NCBI GenBank assembly: GCA_047635695.1
Contig: JBLILN010000005.1
Coordinates: forward strand, 1-64,000
Direction: 5' to 3'
Source: UBA2136 sp047635695
GTDB lineage: Bacteria > Pseudomonadota > Alphaproteobacteria > UBA2136
DNA: 64,000 nt
The notes below the pieces were generated by a model, which ran no database searches, was not told where the DNA came from, and worked only from the letters and a program-made list of their open reading frames with translations. The stretch's first letter is position 1, and every line of letters begins with the position of its first letter. The translations under genes and the position numbers were made by a program. Positions 54,853 to 63,436 of the stretch are shown here, piece after piece.

Positions 54853-55754
54853 TTCAAACACTTTTAAACAATACGGAATCAAAAAGCATTATTCAAAGTT
54901 TAGAGGCTGATGGTGCTGTCATTATTAATGATATGCTAGATATGCACTCATTAAACCTGTTGGAAAGTGAGTGTAATGATACTTTAAAACAAAGAAGAAA
55001 TTGCAATGGTTACTTCTTTGGTTTTGAAACAAAGCGTGTTGGTTCTATGGTTGGGAAGTCTAAGTCGTGTAGAGATATGGCGACGAATAGCCTTATCCTT
55101 AAAGTTATGGATCACTTTTTATTGCCGCACTGTAGTCAATATCAATTGAACTTATCACAGCTCATTTCTATTGGCTCTGGCGAAAAGAGTCAAATTATCC
55201 ATGCGGATGACCCTATGTTCCCGTTCCCTCACGATAATGATATGCAAGTGATGATAAATGTTATGTGGGCTATTGATGATTTCACAGAAGAAAATGGTGC
55301 TACGAATGTTATTACAGGTAGTCATTTATGGGACAGAGATAGACACCCGACAGGAGATGATACTATAGAGCCAGCGGTTATGAAGAAAGGTTCTTGCCTG
55401 ATATGGCTTGGTTCAGCAAGACATGGTGGTGGTGCTAACAAAACATTAACTTCTCGCCGTGGTGTCGTTATAAGTTATAACTTAGGTTGGTTAAAGTCTT
55501 CTGATAATCATTTCTTATCTATTTCGAAGGAAGACACAATGAGCTACCCAAGGAAACTGCAAGAGTTATTGGGATACTTTGTTCACAAGCCAAATTTAAA
55601 TATGGTTGATGGTGGTGACCCTATTGAAGTTCTACAATCGGACAATGATAACGACAGAACTTTCCTAGAGTTTTTACCAGAGGGCGTAGAGAGTGTTTTG
55701 AAGGAGCATTATAGTAGTCAAAGTGGTTCTATAAGTGAGGTTAAATTCAAATAA
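54849..55754 (+). CDS. Phytanoyl-CoA-dioxygenase-family Fe(II)/2-oxoglutarate oxygenase
   Basis: 301 residues. The facial triad is visible as His118 and Asp120 (IIHADDPMFPF) and His192 (SARHGGGANKT), with Arg203/204 placed to bind 2-oxoglutarate. ENGATNVITGSHLWDRDRHP is the typical PhyH turn. Such enzymes hydroxylate lipids or small metabolites. Co-transcription with luxI suggests it modifies the signal, its acyl precursor, or a quorum-controlled product; this is inference. It is the last gene of the first island unit. Confidence 0.88.
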   Translation: MIQTLLNNTESKSIIQSLEADGAVIINDMLDMHSLNLLESECNDTLKQRRNCNGYFFGFETKRVGSMVGKSKSCRDMATNSLILKVMDHFLLPHCSQYQLNLSQLISIGSGEKSQIIHADDPMFPFPHDNDMQVMINVMWAIDDFTEENGATNVITGSHLWDRDRHPTGDDTIEPAVMKKGSCLIWLGSARHGGGANKTLTSRRGVVISYNLGWLKSSDNHFLSISKEDTMSYPRKLQELLGYFVHKPNLNMVDGGDPIEVLQSDNDNDRTFLEFLPEGVESVLKEHYSSQSGSISEVKFK

Positions 55755-55854
55755 TCAATAAAAAGGGTAGGGGCTTGTGTGGTGTATGCTCTCTTTTATG
55801 TACTTGGTATAGCTAATTTAAGAGTAATTTGGCATAGACTGTAAGGTGTGCGTA

Positions 55855-55940
55855 GCAGAGATACGCTTAATCCATGTCGGCACTAATCAAGTCAAAAACT
55901 TACGCTTAAGCGGTTGAAATATTTGTCTCACCTAATTGTA
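55855..55940. repeat. 86-bp element-end repeat, copy 2 (internal junction)
   Basis: 80 of 86 positions match copy 1 at 52911-52996 with no gaps. The preceding bases (GTGTGCGTA) are a degraded version of the att core. It marks the join between the quorum-sensing and defence units. Confidence 0.9.
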
Positions 55941-55954
55941 GCGCAATGAATATC

Positions 55955-56866
55955 TCAGTCAATAGTGCTAGGCATGATAAAGCCTAAGCCAGCCAATATT
56001 TCATTGCGCATGTCAGCAACCATGCCGTCATCTACTCTGTAATAAGAGTCAGGGTCTGCTACCATAGTCATGCTACTCATGTTTATTATTTGTTTGTCAT
56101 TGTACGAAAAGGATGGAGCTTTAGGGATACACATCCGTAATGCGCTAATTTCTGCAAATAGATAATTTTGTGCTAATGAAGGGTGGTCAGCTTCTAAAAT
56201 TGGCACATGCTCCTTTAGTCGACTAAGCACTTCACCGCTTAAGTAGTTTTTTGATAAGCAACCGTCACCTATACACAGAACCATGACCAGAGTTTTATAC
56301 TTGAACATTATAACTCCTGAGTAAGGGCTTGTCCTAAAATCAAAATCATCATTTTCTGTTTTAAAGGCATATAGACTTGAAGGTAACATGAAGGCATTGC
56401 CATCCTTGTAAGACTTCCTTATTAAATCAAAATTAACGTCATCAATAATCTGCTTTTGTAGGCTATCATTGCCTAGGCTAGTATCCCTTAAATAGTCGTT
56501 GTAGAATAAGCCGTAGTATATCTTGCATAGCCACGCTGAAATAATAGCAGCAGAGCTATCATTAACTCCTCCAATGACAGGCATAGAAGGTTCAGAGAGG
56601 CATATATCTTCGTATAAAGCATCAACGTCATTCAATAGCTCTAAGACCCTGCTCTCATAAGCGTTCCCAAAGCCATTGTTGCATGACCTGTGAGCAGGGA
56701 CTTTTACCCTGCTATATGTTCTTTCATGATTCCCGTATAAAGTCGCATTTTGAATACCTAATGACCGTAATAAACTATTAGGGATAATATGCTCTAAATC
56801 TCTATCCTGTTTACTGTTAATGCCACCTTTACAAAAAAAACATGTATTCTTTAACTCTTCTCTCAT
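55955..56866 (-). CDS. HNH-endonuclease-like protein
   Basis: 303 residues. CFFC (Cys9, Cys12), then RDLEHIIPNSLL (His26) and PAHRSCNNGFGN (His59, Cys62, Asn63/64) make a zinc-supported HNH nuclease site. The remaining 230 residues have no recognised domain; no SAVED or other cyclic-nucleotide sensor is evident. It is divergent from the CBASS operon with a 144-bp gap and is probably a second defence gene of the same island. Confidence 0.8.
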   Translation of the reverse strand: MREELKNTCFFCKGGINSKQDRDLEHIIPNSLLRSLGIQNATLYGNHERTYSRVKVPAHRSCNNGFGNAYESRVLELLNDVDALYEDICLSEPSMPVIGGVNDSSAAIISAWLCKIYYGLFYNDYLRDTSLGNDSLQKQIIDDVNFDLIRKSYKDGNAFMLPSSLYAFKTENDDFDFRTSPYSGVIMFKYKTLVMVLCIGDGCLSKNYLSGEVLSRLKEHVPILEADHPSLAQNYLFAEISALRMCIPKAPSFSYNDKQIINMSSMTMVADPDSYYRVDDGMVADMRNEILAGLGFIMPSTID

Positions 56867-57010
56867 TGGTCATCCTTTTGCTAACTAATAAATGGGTGGG
56901 CATATACAGGTTCTACTATAGGTTGATTATACTTGAAATTACGTCAAAACACTAGCAAGTATGTTAAGTATATGATATGTATTACCAACAACATTACATT
57001 AGGGGTTTTT

Positions 57011-57964
57011 ATGACAGATAAATGTCAAATACTAGCTTTAAGTGGCGGTGGCTATAAAGGGCTATTCACAGCAAGTATTATGCACTACTTTGAAGAACAA
57101 ACAGGCAAACCTATTGCTCAGAATTTTGACTTGCTAGCTGGTACGTCTATTGGTGGAATACTAGCTCTTGCTGCAGCATTTGAAATACCTATGAGTAAAG
57201 TGATTCAAGCATTTAAAGACCATGGTGAGAGCCTTTTTCCTACGAAGCGTTTCTATGATGGCATCTTGACAGCTAAATACTCTCAGGAGGCTCTCATTGC
57301 GATAATCTCATCTGTATTACCTAAGGGTGCGAAGCTAGGTGATGCTCTTCACCCTGTTATTATACCTGCCGTCAATATGACAAAAGGACAGATTCAGATG
57401 TTTAAAACACCACATCATGAAAACTTTGTTAATGACCAGCATCTTAGTGTGATTGATATTGCATTGGCAACATCTGCAGCTCCTACATACTTCCCATTAG
57501 CTGATGTAAAAAACTGTAGGTACGCTGACGGAGGACTTTTTTCAAATGCACCTGACTTAGCCTCCTTGCACGAAGCTGAACATTTTTGGAGGCTAGATTT
57601 AGATAATATTAAGTTAGTTAGCATTGGCGCGCTTTCCTCAAAATTTTCATTAGACACTAATGTTGATAACGATATGGGGGTGTTGAAGTGGATGGATAAC
57701 ATTCGCCTGATTGAAGTTATGATGGCATCGCAACAACAGCTCAGTCACCATTTGATGACGCATAAGCTTGGTGAACGCTATTACAGGATTGATGAGAACA
57801 TAAGCACAGAACAATCAAAATCCATTGGGCTAGATATAGCCACGCCACAGACCACATCAACCCTTTTAGGGTTAGGTGAGGAACTTGCTAAAGCCAGCTT
57901 TACAGGTTTAAGTAAAGGTGGTGTGTGGAGTCACAAACCAAAACAACGTATAATAAGGAAATAA
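57011..57964 (+). CDS. capV: CBASS effector: patatin-like phospholipase (CapV type)
   Basis: 317 residues. The patatin catalytic set is complete: oxyanion loop SGGGYKG (12-17), nucleophile Ser46 in LAGTSIGG, and catalytic Asp173 in YADGGLFSNAP. When activated by a cyclic nucleotide, CapV enzymes degrade membrane phospholipids and kill the infected cell. The frame is open to 56933, but AGGGG lies 5 bp before ATG 57011 and homology starts there. It ends one base before the CD-NTase gene. Confidence 0.92.
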   Translation: MTDKCQILALSGGGYKGLFTASIMHYFEEQTGKPIAQNFDLLAGTSIGGILALAAAFEIPMSKVIQAFKDHGESLFPTKRFYDGILTAKYSQEALIAIISSVLPKGAKLGDALHPVIIPAVNMTKGQIQMFKTPHHENFVNDQHLSVIDIALATSAAPTYFPLADVKNCRYADGGLFSNAPDLASLHEAEHFWRLDLDNIKLVSIGALSSKFSLDTNVDNDMGVLKWMDNIRLIEVMMASQQQLSHHLMTHKLGERYYRIDENISTEQSKSIGLDIATPQTTSTLLGLGEELAKASFTGLSKGGVWSHKPKQRIIRK

Positions 57965-57965
57965 C

Positions 57966-59369
57966 ATGGGTACATGTGCACAACTTTTTTACTCTAGTGA
58001 TTCATCTAAGGAAACACTAACAAGTAGGATTAGCTTAAGTTCTGAACAGGATGATTTACAGCGTGATAAACACAAGAAGGTTTTTGAGTATCTAAAGGTA
58101 GGTCTATCCCGTATATACCCTCAAGAGGCTCAATGGCTGCCTAGGCTGCAAGGCTCTGTACAGTACGGAACGCAAATAAGACCTATGGCTATAAATGATG
58201 AGTATGATATAGACCTTGGTGTATATGCTTTACAACAAAAAGACGCTACTGAATTTAGCGATGACGCAGCCAACTATAAGGCAAATATTCAAGAGCTTCT
58301 TTTGGAGTATTTAGACATTGATGACGACGCTAAAGAGGTTATGAACCCTGATAAAAAGTTTTGTTGTAGGTTGCATTTTGTAGGTAATTTTCATGTTGAT
58401 ATTGTCGCTTACCACCAAAATACTGATGAAGACATTAGGCTTGCAGCAACCAAACATGGTGAATGGGTTAATACCGACCCTAAGAAGATATACGATTGGT
58501 TCAAGAATACTGTAAGTGATGTCACCCATAGAGTGCGTATGAGAAGAATGATAAAATACTTGAAATGCTGGGCAGCACTCCACTTTGATGGTGATAATGA
58601 TAGTAAACCTTCTTCTATATATTTAACTATCCTTTGTGCTAATTCTTATAAAAAGTTAGCAAGAACAGGAGCTATAACTGATAATGATGATGAATGCTTG
58701 TATGCTCTTCTAAATGATATTTGCAGCCATGTATCGCCACTTTATGAACCTTACGAAGAGAATCCTGTAGACCCGACAGAGAATATTTGCAGAATATCTA
58801 TAACACATTGGGACGCTTTTAAAAGTAAGTTAACGAGTTTTTTAAGAACTGCTCAGCTGGCAAATTCAGCTGCTCCTATTGAAAGCCCACTACTTTGGGG
58901 GGTAGCTTTCAAGCACTTTATGCCACAACCATCAGAGAGTGTATTGAACAGTACTACCTTACCAGCTTTATGGAATATTCCTGATGTTGAGATAATTGCT
59001 AATCACCAGACTGCTAACCGTAGGAACGTTAAGGTTAATGCGGTGGGACCTATTGGTAAATCTTTTGACTTGCATTTTAAGGTGCAAAACCCTAGTGCAT
59101 TTCCTGTAGATGCAAGGGTTAAATGGACAATTAGAAATCATGGAGCAGAAGCGGGGACTCAAAATGATTTAGGACATGAGAATGAAGAAACAGGTCTATA
59201 TGAATCTATTCAAGAGAATACTGCTTACAATGGAATACATTACGTAGACTGCGTTATATTTTCTGATAGCAACGGTTCTTTGTATGGATATAGGCGTGTA
59301 CCCGTTAATATTCAAGATAGTTCTCATTTAAGAAACCCTAGGTCAATACCTAGAGGCCCGAGGCGTTGA
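57966..59369 (+). CDS. cdn: CBASS CD-NTase (cGAS/DncV-like) with C-terminal sensor domain
   Basis: 467 residues. Polymerase-beta-type site: Gly63-Ser64 in LQGSVQYGTQIRP, Asp81 and Asp83 in NDEYDIDLGVY, third Asp145 in GNFHVDIVAYH. It should make a cyclic di- or trinucleotide on phage infection. Residues about 350-445 form an all-beta domain (FDLHFKVQNPSAFPVDARVK) fitting the AGS-C sensor domain. Directly after capV; no Cap2/Cap3 or HORMA/TRIP13 genes are present, so this is the minimal two-gene (type I) form. Confidence 0.9.
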   Translation: MGTCAQLFYSSDSSKETLTSRISLSSEQDDLQRDKHKKVFEYLKVGLSRIYPQEAQWLPRLQGSVQYGTQIRPMAINDEYDIDLGVYALQQKDATEFSDDAANYKANIQELLLEYLDIDDDAKEVMNPDKKFCCRLHFVGNFHVDIVAYHQNTDEDIRLAATKHGEWVNTDPKKIYDWFKNTVSDVTHRVRMRRMIKYLKCWAALHFDGDNDSKPSSIYLTILCANSYKKLARTGAITDNDDECLYALLNDICSHVSPLYEPYEENPVDPTENICRISITHWDAFKSKLTSFLRTAQLANSAAPIESPLLWGVAFKHFMPQPSESVLNSTTLPALWNIPDVEIIANHQTANRRNVKVNAVGPIGKSFDLHFKVQNPSAFPVDARVKWTIRNHGAEAGTQNDLGHENEETGLYESIQENTAYNGIHYVDCVIFSDSNGSLYGYRRVPVNIQDSSHLRNPRSIPRGPRR

Positions 59370-59412
59370 TAAGATAACGTTACGTTACGTTCAAATGTGA
59401 GGGTGGTTTCAA

Positions 59413-59604
59413 TTACAAATCACCCTTAGCGAACACTCTATAAAACCCAGCGAATAACAAGCCTATAAAGAATGCATTACCATTTTCCATGTCTACATTA
59501 AGCCACCACATCGCTAGAAGCATTCCAATAGAGAGTGCTATTAAATCCCCCTTTGATATAGCTCCTTCTTGTAGCCTCTTTTTAGCTTTATCCCAATCCA
59601 CCAT
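59413..59604 (-). CDS. Small membrane protein downstream of CBASS
   Basis: 63 residues on the opposite strand: a charged start (MVDWDKAKKRLQEGAISKGD) and two hydrophobic stretches (LIALSIGMLLAMWWLN and FFIGLLFAGFYRVF). A tiny two-helix membrane protein; could be an accessory, but no family is recognised. Confidence 0.5.
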   Translation of the reverse strand: MVDWDKAKKRLQEGAISKGDLIALSIGMLLAMWWLNVDMENGNAFFIGLLFAGFYRVFAKGDL

Positions 59605-59801
59605 ATCAGCCCTTTCATTGGTTTTAATTTAATAAACCTTGACATTACCCATCAATATGCGTTATTATAAATAAATAAAGCTCGTATATATCCCACCAGA
59701 ATAGCAGTTAATAAATACCCCCTTAAAGGCGTATCAGGCACTCACTAAGCAGCTATTGGTATGCATAATGATAAGAGGTAGCTTACGTAAAGTAAACCAC
59801 C

Positions 59802-60662
59802 TCAAAAACCCTTAGAAATGTCAACAAATACGGTAGCTTTGGCATAGTCATAAATATGTGCCCACTTGAAGAACTGTCTATAAAAAGTTAAGAAATTATT
59901 CTTTGTGTGATTAGTGCAGTCTCGCTCTGCTAGCTTATCTTTAATTTTTGTTGCCATGGCTTTGTCTATAGTAGACATTTTAGTGGAAGCTCCTGCATAC
60001 TCTAATAGTGCATCTTTGAAGCTTGAGTAACGATGCTCCGTTGCTGACACCCATGAGTTGGTTTTTTCGGCGAAGTATTTATCTATAGCATCTCTTAAGT
60101 CAATATTAGCCAATGTGCCATTGAAGGCCAATAGCTCCTTACAAAACTGTATGTATGACTTGTTATACAATTCTGCTAGGTTAGCACGACCTTCTTCTTC
60201 ACGAGCTATGTATGGTACGCCTGCATCCTTACAAGTTTGAATTAAACTTTCTTCAAATAGAACATTCTTTTCGTCCATGCTTTCATATAGCTCTATGCTT
60301 GAGTGTACACCGCTTAACTGTTATTCCATAAGGCAACCCAGCCTATTTAACTTATCTTTGCGTTTTACTAAAGACTCTTTAAAGTATTTAGCTAAAGCGT
60401 TCTTTATATCAATATAGTCCATACCCGTACCTTGTAACTTTTCTATAATTAGACCGCCAGAGTAACGCATCATGTCCACATAAGCTAGGGCTTCACGCTT
60501 GTTAGGCGTCTGTAAGCTTATTCGAATATGGTCTCGTTTGCCTTGTGGGTGTAATTCGGGTGGTAATGGATATCGTATGTAATAAATACCATGTCGTGAC
60601 CTATTGAGGTAAGAGGGGTTAAAAGTCATGTTTGTCGCACCTTTTTGTAGCACTAAGCGCAA
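59802..60662 (-). pseudogene. Integrase gene of island 2, broken by an in-frame stop and lacking its catalytic domain
   Basis: The N-terminal part (60662-60321) has YLNRSRHGIYYIRYPLPPEL and HIRISLQTPNKREALAYVDM, as in DUF6538-type site-specific integrases. A TAA at 60321-60323 stops it, but the same frame continues through 14 codons to an ATG at 60278 and a further 158 residues of core-binding-like sequence. It then ends at 59802 with no Arg-His-x-x-Arg-Tyr catalytic region. The gene sits next to attR, as expected for the island's own integrase. Confidence 0.8.
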
Positions 60663-60690
60663 TTGACTGATAACTATTTGATTTTGTGGG

Positions 60691-60710
60691 AAATGGTGGC
60701 GATGCAGAGA
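60691..60710. repeat. attR of island 2 within tRNA-Met
   Basis: Identical to 52898-52917 over 20 bp; lies at the 3' end of the intact tRNA-Met. Confidence 0.88.
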
Positions 60711-60770
60711 CTTGAACTCCGGACCTTTGGATTATGATTCCACTGCTCTAACCAACTGAGCTACATCGCC
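60694..60770 (-). tRNA. Elongator tRNA-Met (CAU)
   Basis: 77 nt on the minus strand starting GGCGATGTAGCTCAGTTGG, anticodon loop ATCATAA (CAU), encoded CCA, acceptor GGCGATG pairing with CATCGCC. The GGAATCATAATCC core is typical of alphaproteobacterial elongator tRNA-Met; a lysidine-modified tRNA-Ile with CAU is a less likely reading. The outer anticodon-stem pair is G-A, an oddity. Insertion site of island 2. Confidence 0.93.
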
Positions 60771-60960
60771 ATTACTGTCTGCATAATACAAAGTTATTTT
60801 TTTCTGTCAAGAGGTGAAGTGGTTAATATCAAAAAAAAGTCTAAAAATTATTCAAAAAGGTGCAATATCGTTGACTTTTTTTGCCTAGGCTCTATGCTGT
60901 ATAGCGTGACAAAGTCATAGAGAAATTAAAGAAATAAAATGTAATAGGAAACAAAACCTT

Positions 60961-62199
60961 ATGCGCCTTTCACAGTATTTTTTACCAACACTTAAAGAAA
61001 ACCCATCTGAAGCACAAGTGCCTTCGCACCGCTTACTGCTTCGCGCAGGGATGATCCGTCAAGTAACAAGTGGCATGTATAGCTGGTTACCGTTGGGCTT
61101 GCGCGCGTTACAAAAAGTTGAAAATGTTGTACGTGAAGAAATGAACCGTGCAGGTGCGCAAGAAGTGTTGATGCCAATGGTTCAGCCTGCTGAGTTGTGG
61201 CAAGAAACAGGCCGTTGGGACAAGATGGACGCAGAGCTTTGCCGTATTCAGGACCGTCATGGTCGTCACTTCTGCCTCGGCCCAACACATGAGGAAATTG
61301 TGACCGACCTTTACCGTAATAACATTCAAAGCTATAAGCAATTTCCTGTGATGCTTTATCAAATTCAAACGAAATTCCGTGACGAAATCCGTCCACGCTT
61401 TGGTTTGATGCGTGGCCGTGAATTTATGATGAAAGACTGCTATAGCTTTGACATTAACAAAGAAGAAGCCCTTAAATCATACGAAAAAATGCGCTTGGCT
61501 TACCACGCTATCTTTAAGCGTTTAGGCCTTGAATATCGCCAAGTATTGGCAGACACAGGGGCTATTGGTGGTAATTATTCACACGAGTTCCACGTTTTAG
61601 CAGAAACGGGTGAGGACGACCTTCTTTTTGATCCACAAAGTGAATATGCCGTTAACGTTGAAAAATATGTTGAAGCAGAAGCACCGCGCCCAAGGGAAGA
61701 GCTTGAAGAGAAAAAAGGGATCGAAGTCGGGCATATCTTCTTATTAGAAGACGTTTACTCAAAACCAATGAACGCCATGGTCGCACAGGCTGACGGTACG
61801 TCAAACCCTGTTACAATGGGTTGTTACGGTATCGGTGTGTCACGTGTTGTTGCCGCTGCTATTGAGCAAAATCACGACGATAACGGTATTGTCTGGCCAG
61901 AGGCTATCACGCCATTTATGGTGGGTATTATCAACATGCGTGCTAGTGATGAAGCCACCTGTGCGGCGGCTGAAAAGCTGTACAATGACCTGACGGCTTC
62001 AGGCGTTGAAGTGTTGCTTGATGACCGTGATGCTTCGGCAGGGCAAAAATTTAAAGAAATGGACCTTATCGGTTTGCCTTGGCAGTGCGTTGTTGGTCCT
62101 CGTGGTCTCGATAAAGGCATTATGGAATGGAAAAACCGCAAAACAGGTGAGAAATTAGAATTGCCTATCGGTGACCTTCCAGAAACGTTGGTTAAATAA
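60961..62199 (+). CDS. proS: Prolyl-tRNA synthetase, short alphaproteobacterial form
   Basis: 412 residues. Class II aminoacyl-tRNA synthetase: motif 1 region LRAGMIRQVTSGMYSWLPLG, motif 2 FRDEIRPRFGLMRGREFMMK, motif 3 GCYGIGVSRVVAAAIEQNHD, then an anticodon-binding domain (VLLDDRDASAGQKFKEMDLI). The editing insertion found between motifs 2 and 3 in the 570-residue bacterial form is absent, as in alphaproteobacteria. The lolC/E start follows its stop with no gap. Confidence 0.97.
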   Translation: MRLSQYFLPTLKENPSEAQVPSHRLLLRAGMIRQVTSGMYSWLPLGLRALQKVENVVREEMNRAGAQEVLMPMVQPAELWQETGRWDKMDAELCRIQDRHGRHFCLGPTHEEIVTDLYRNNIQSYKQFPVMLYQIQTKFRDEIRPRFGLMRGREFMMKDCYSFDINKEEALKSYEKMRLAYHAIFKRLGLEYRQVLADTGAIGGNYSHEFHVLAETGEDDLLFDPQSEYAVNVEKYVEAEAPRPREELEEKKGIEVGHIFLLEDVYSKPMNAMVAQADGTSNPVTMGCYGIGVSRVVAAAIEQNHDDNGIVWPEAITPFMVGIINMRASDEATCAAAEKLYNDLTASGVEVLLDDRDASAGQKFKEMDLIGLPWQCVVGPRGLDKGIMEWKNRKTGEKLELPIGDLPETLVK

Positions 62200-63435
62200 A
62201 TGTCATTACATAGAAGCGTCGCCCTTCGTTATTTTCGTTCTCGTAAGGGCTTCGTTTCTGTTGTTTCGGGCTTTTCACTCTTTGGTATTTTACTCGGCGT
62301 TGCGGCACTTATTGTTGTGATGTCAGTGATGAATGGTTTCCGCAGTGAATTAATGGGACGTATTTTAGGTGTTAGTGGTCATGCCACAGCCCACGTGCCT
62401 TATGCGACAAGCGCTGACGCTAAAGTGATGATGGATGAACTAAATAAATTGAGTAGTGTCAAAACCTCAGAGGTTTTTGTTCAAGGTCAAGCGCTGACTA
62501 TGAACCGTGGCCGTGCGACAGGTGTTTTATTACGTGGTATCGATATTGAGAAAACATATTCTTATGTGAAGGACGCCGACAAAATACTCTCAGGGCAATT
62601 GGCCGACCTTGCCAAGCCTAGCACCATTGCGATTGGTAAGGAACTGGCACAAACACTACAAGCAGGTGTTGGTAGCGTTATTACGCTTGTTTCCCCAAGT
62701 GGTTCAACCACGCCCTTCGGTTTTATTCCACGTATGGTCAAAGTACAAGTGGTTGCCGTTTTTGATGTGGGTATGCATATGTATAACAGCGGCTGGGTTT
62801 ATAGTTCTATACAAACAGCACAAAAATTCTTAAATTTAGAAGATACCGTCACAGGTATCGACATTAAATTATACGACCCCATGACGGTGGGCGACGTTAA
62901 ACCCGCACTTGAAGAGACACTGCATAGCCAAGGTGCATTTATTATGACCTGGCAAGACAGTAACAAGCAGTTTTTTGAAGCGCTTGAAGTTGAACGTGTT
63001 TCAATGTTTATTATTTTAACGCTTATTATTGTTGTGGCAGCCTTTAACATTATTACGGGGCAAACCATGACGGTGAATGACAAGCGCAGCGATATTGCTA
63101 TTTTGCGTACCATGGGCGCAAGGCGCAAAGACATATTGAAAATCTTTATATTTGGTGGCTCTATGATTGGTATTATCGGTACAATATTAGGTACTGTCTG
63201 TGGTTTACTTATTGTTGTGAACTTGCAAAGTATTGTAAATTTACTTGAACAGGTTTTTGGCGTTGCTATATTTAGTGGCGAAGTTTATTTTCTCGATAAT
63301 TTACCAGCGGTTATTAATTATTATGACCTTGGGCTTATTATTTCTATCAGTGTTATTTTGTCAATTCTGGCTGCTGTTTACCCTGCTTGGCGTGCGGCGA
63401 AGCTTGACCCTGTTGAAGTCTTAAGGAGCGAATAG
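62200..63435 (+). CDS. lolC: Lipoprotein-releasing ABC transporter permease (LolC/LolE family)
   Basis: 411 residues with four membrane helices (one at 20-45, three between about 265 and 400) around a large periplasmic domain. RYFRSRKGFVSVVSGFSLFG at the start, DIAILRTMGARRKDILKIF, and PAWRAAKLDPVEVLRSE at the end are diagnostic. With LolD it extracts outer-membrane lipoproteins from the inner membrane for LolA. A single permease gene suggests a LolF-like homodimer, though a second gene might lie elsewhere. It starts directly after proS and ends 1 bp before lolD. Confidence 0.94.
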   Translation: MSLHRSVALRYFRSRKGFVSVVSGFSLFGILLGVAALIVVMSVMNGFRSELMGRILGVSGHATAHVPYATSADAKVMMDELNKLSSVKTSEVFVQGQALTMNRGRATGVLLRGIDIEKTYSYVKDADKILSGQLADLAKPSTIAIGKELAQTLQAGVGSVITLVSPSGSTTPFGFIPRMVKVQVVAVFDVGMHMYNSGWVYSSIQTAQKFLNLEDTVTGIDIKLYDPMTVGDVKPALEETLHSQGAFIMTWQDSNKQFFEALEVERVSMFIILTLIIVVAAFNIITGQTMTVNDKRSDIAILRTMGARRKDILKIFIFGGSMIGIIGTILGTVCGLLIVVNLQSIVNLLEQVFGVAIFSGEVYFLDNLPAVINYYDLGLIISISVILSILAAVYPAWRAAKLDPVEVLRSE

Positions 63436-63436
63436 C

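Larger units (their letters stand above)
52918..60710. mobile_element. Island 2: composite tRNA-Met island with quorum-sensing and CBASS modules
   Basis: About 7.8 kb between 20-bp direct repeats. The 86-bp left-end sequence occurs at both 52911 and 55855, so the island is best read as two units in tandem: luxR-luxI-ORF-phyH, then HNH-capV-cdn-small membrane protein-broken integrase. The only integrase is a pseudogene. Confidence 0.82.

Noticed and set aside
59605..59801. Missing catalytic domain of the island 2 integrase in another frame
   Set aside because: The gap is only about 200 bp and no His-x-x-Arg or Tyr motif was found in any frame.
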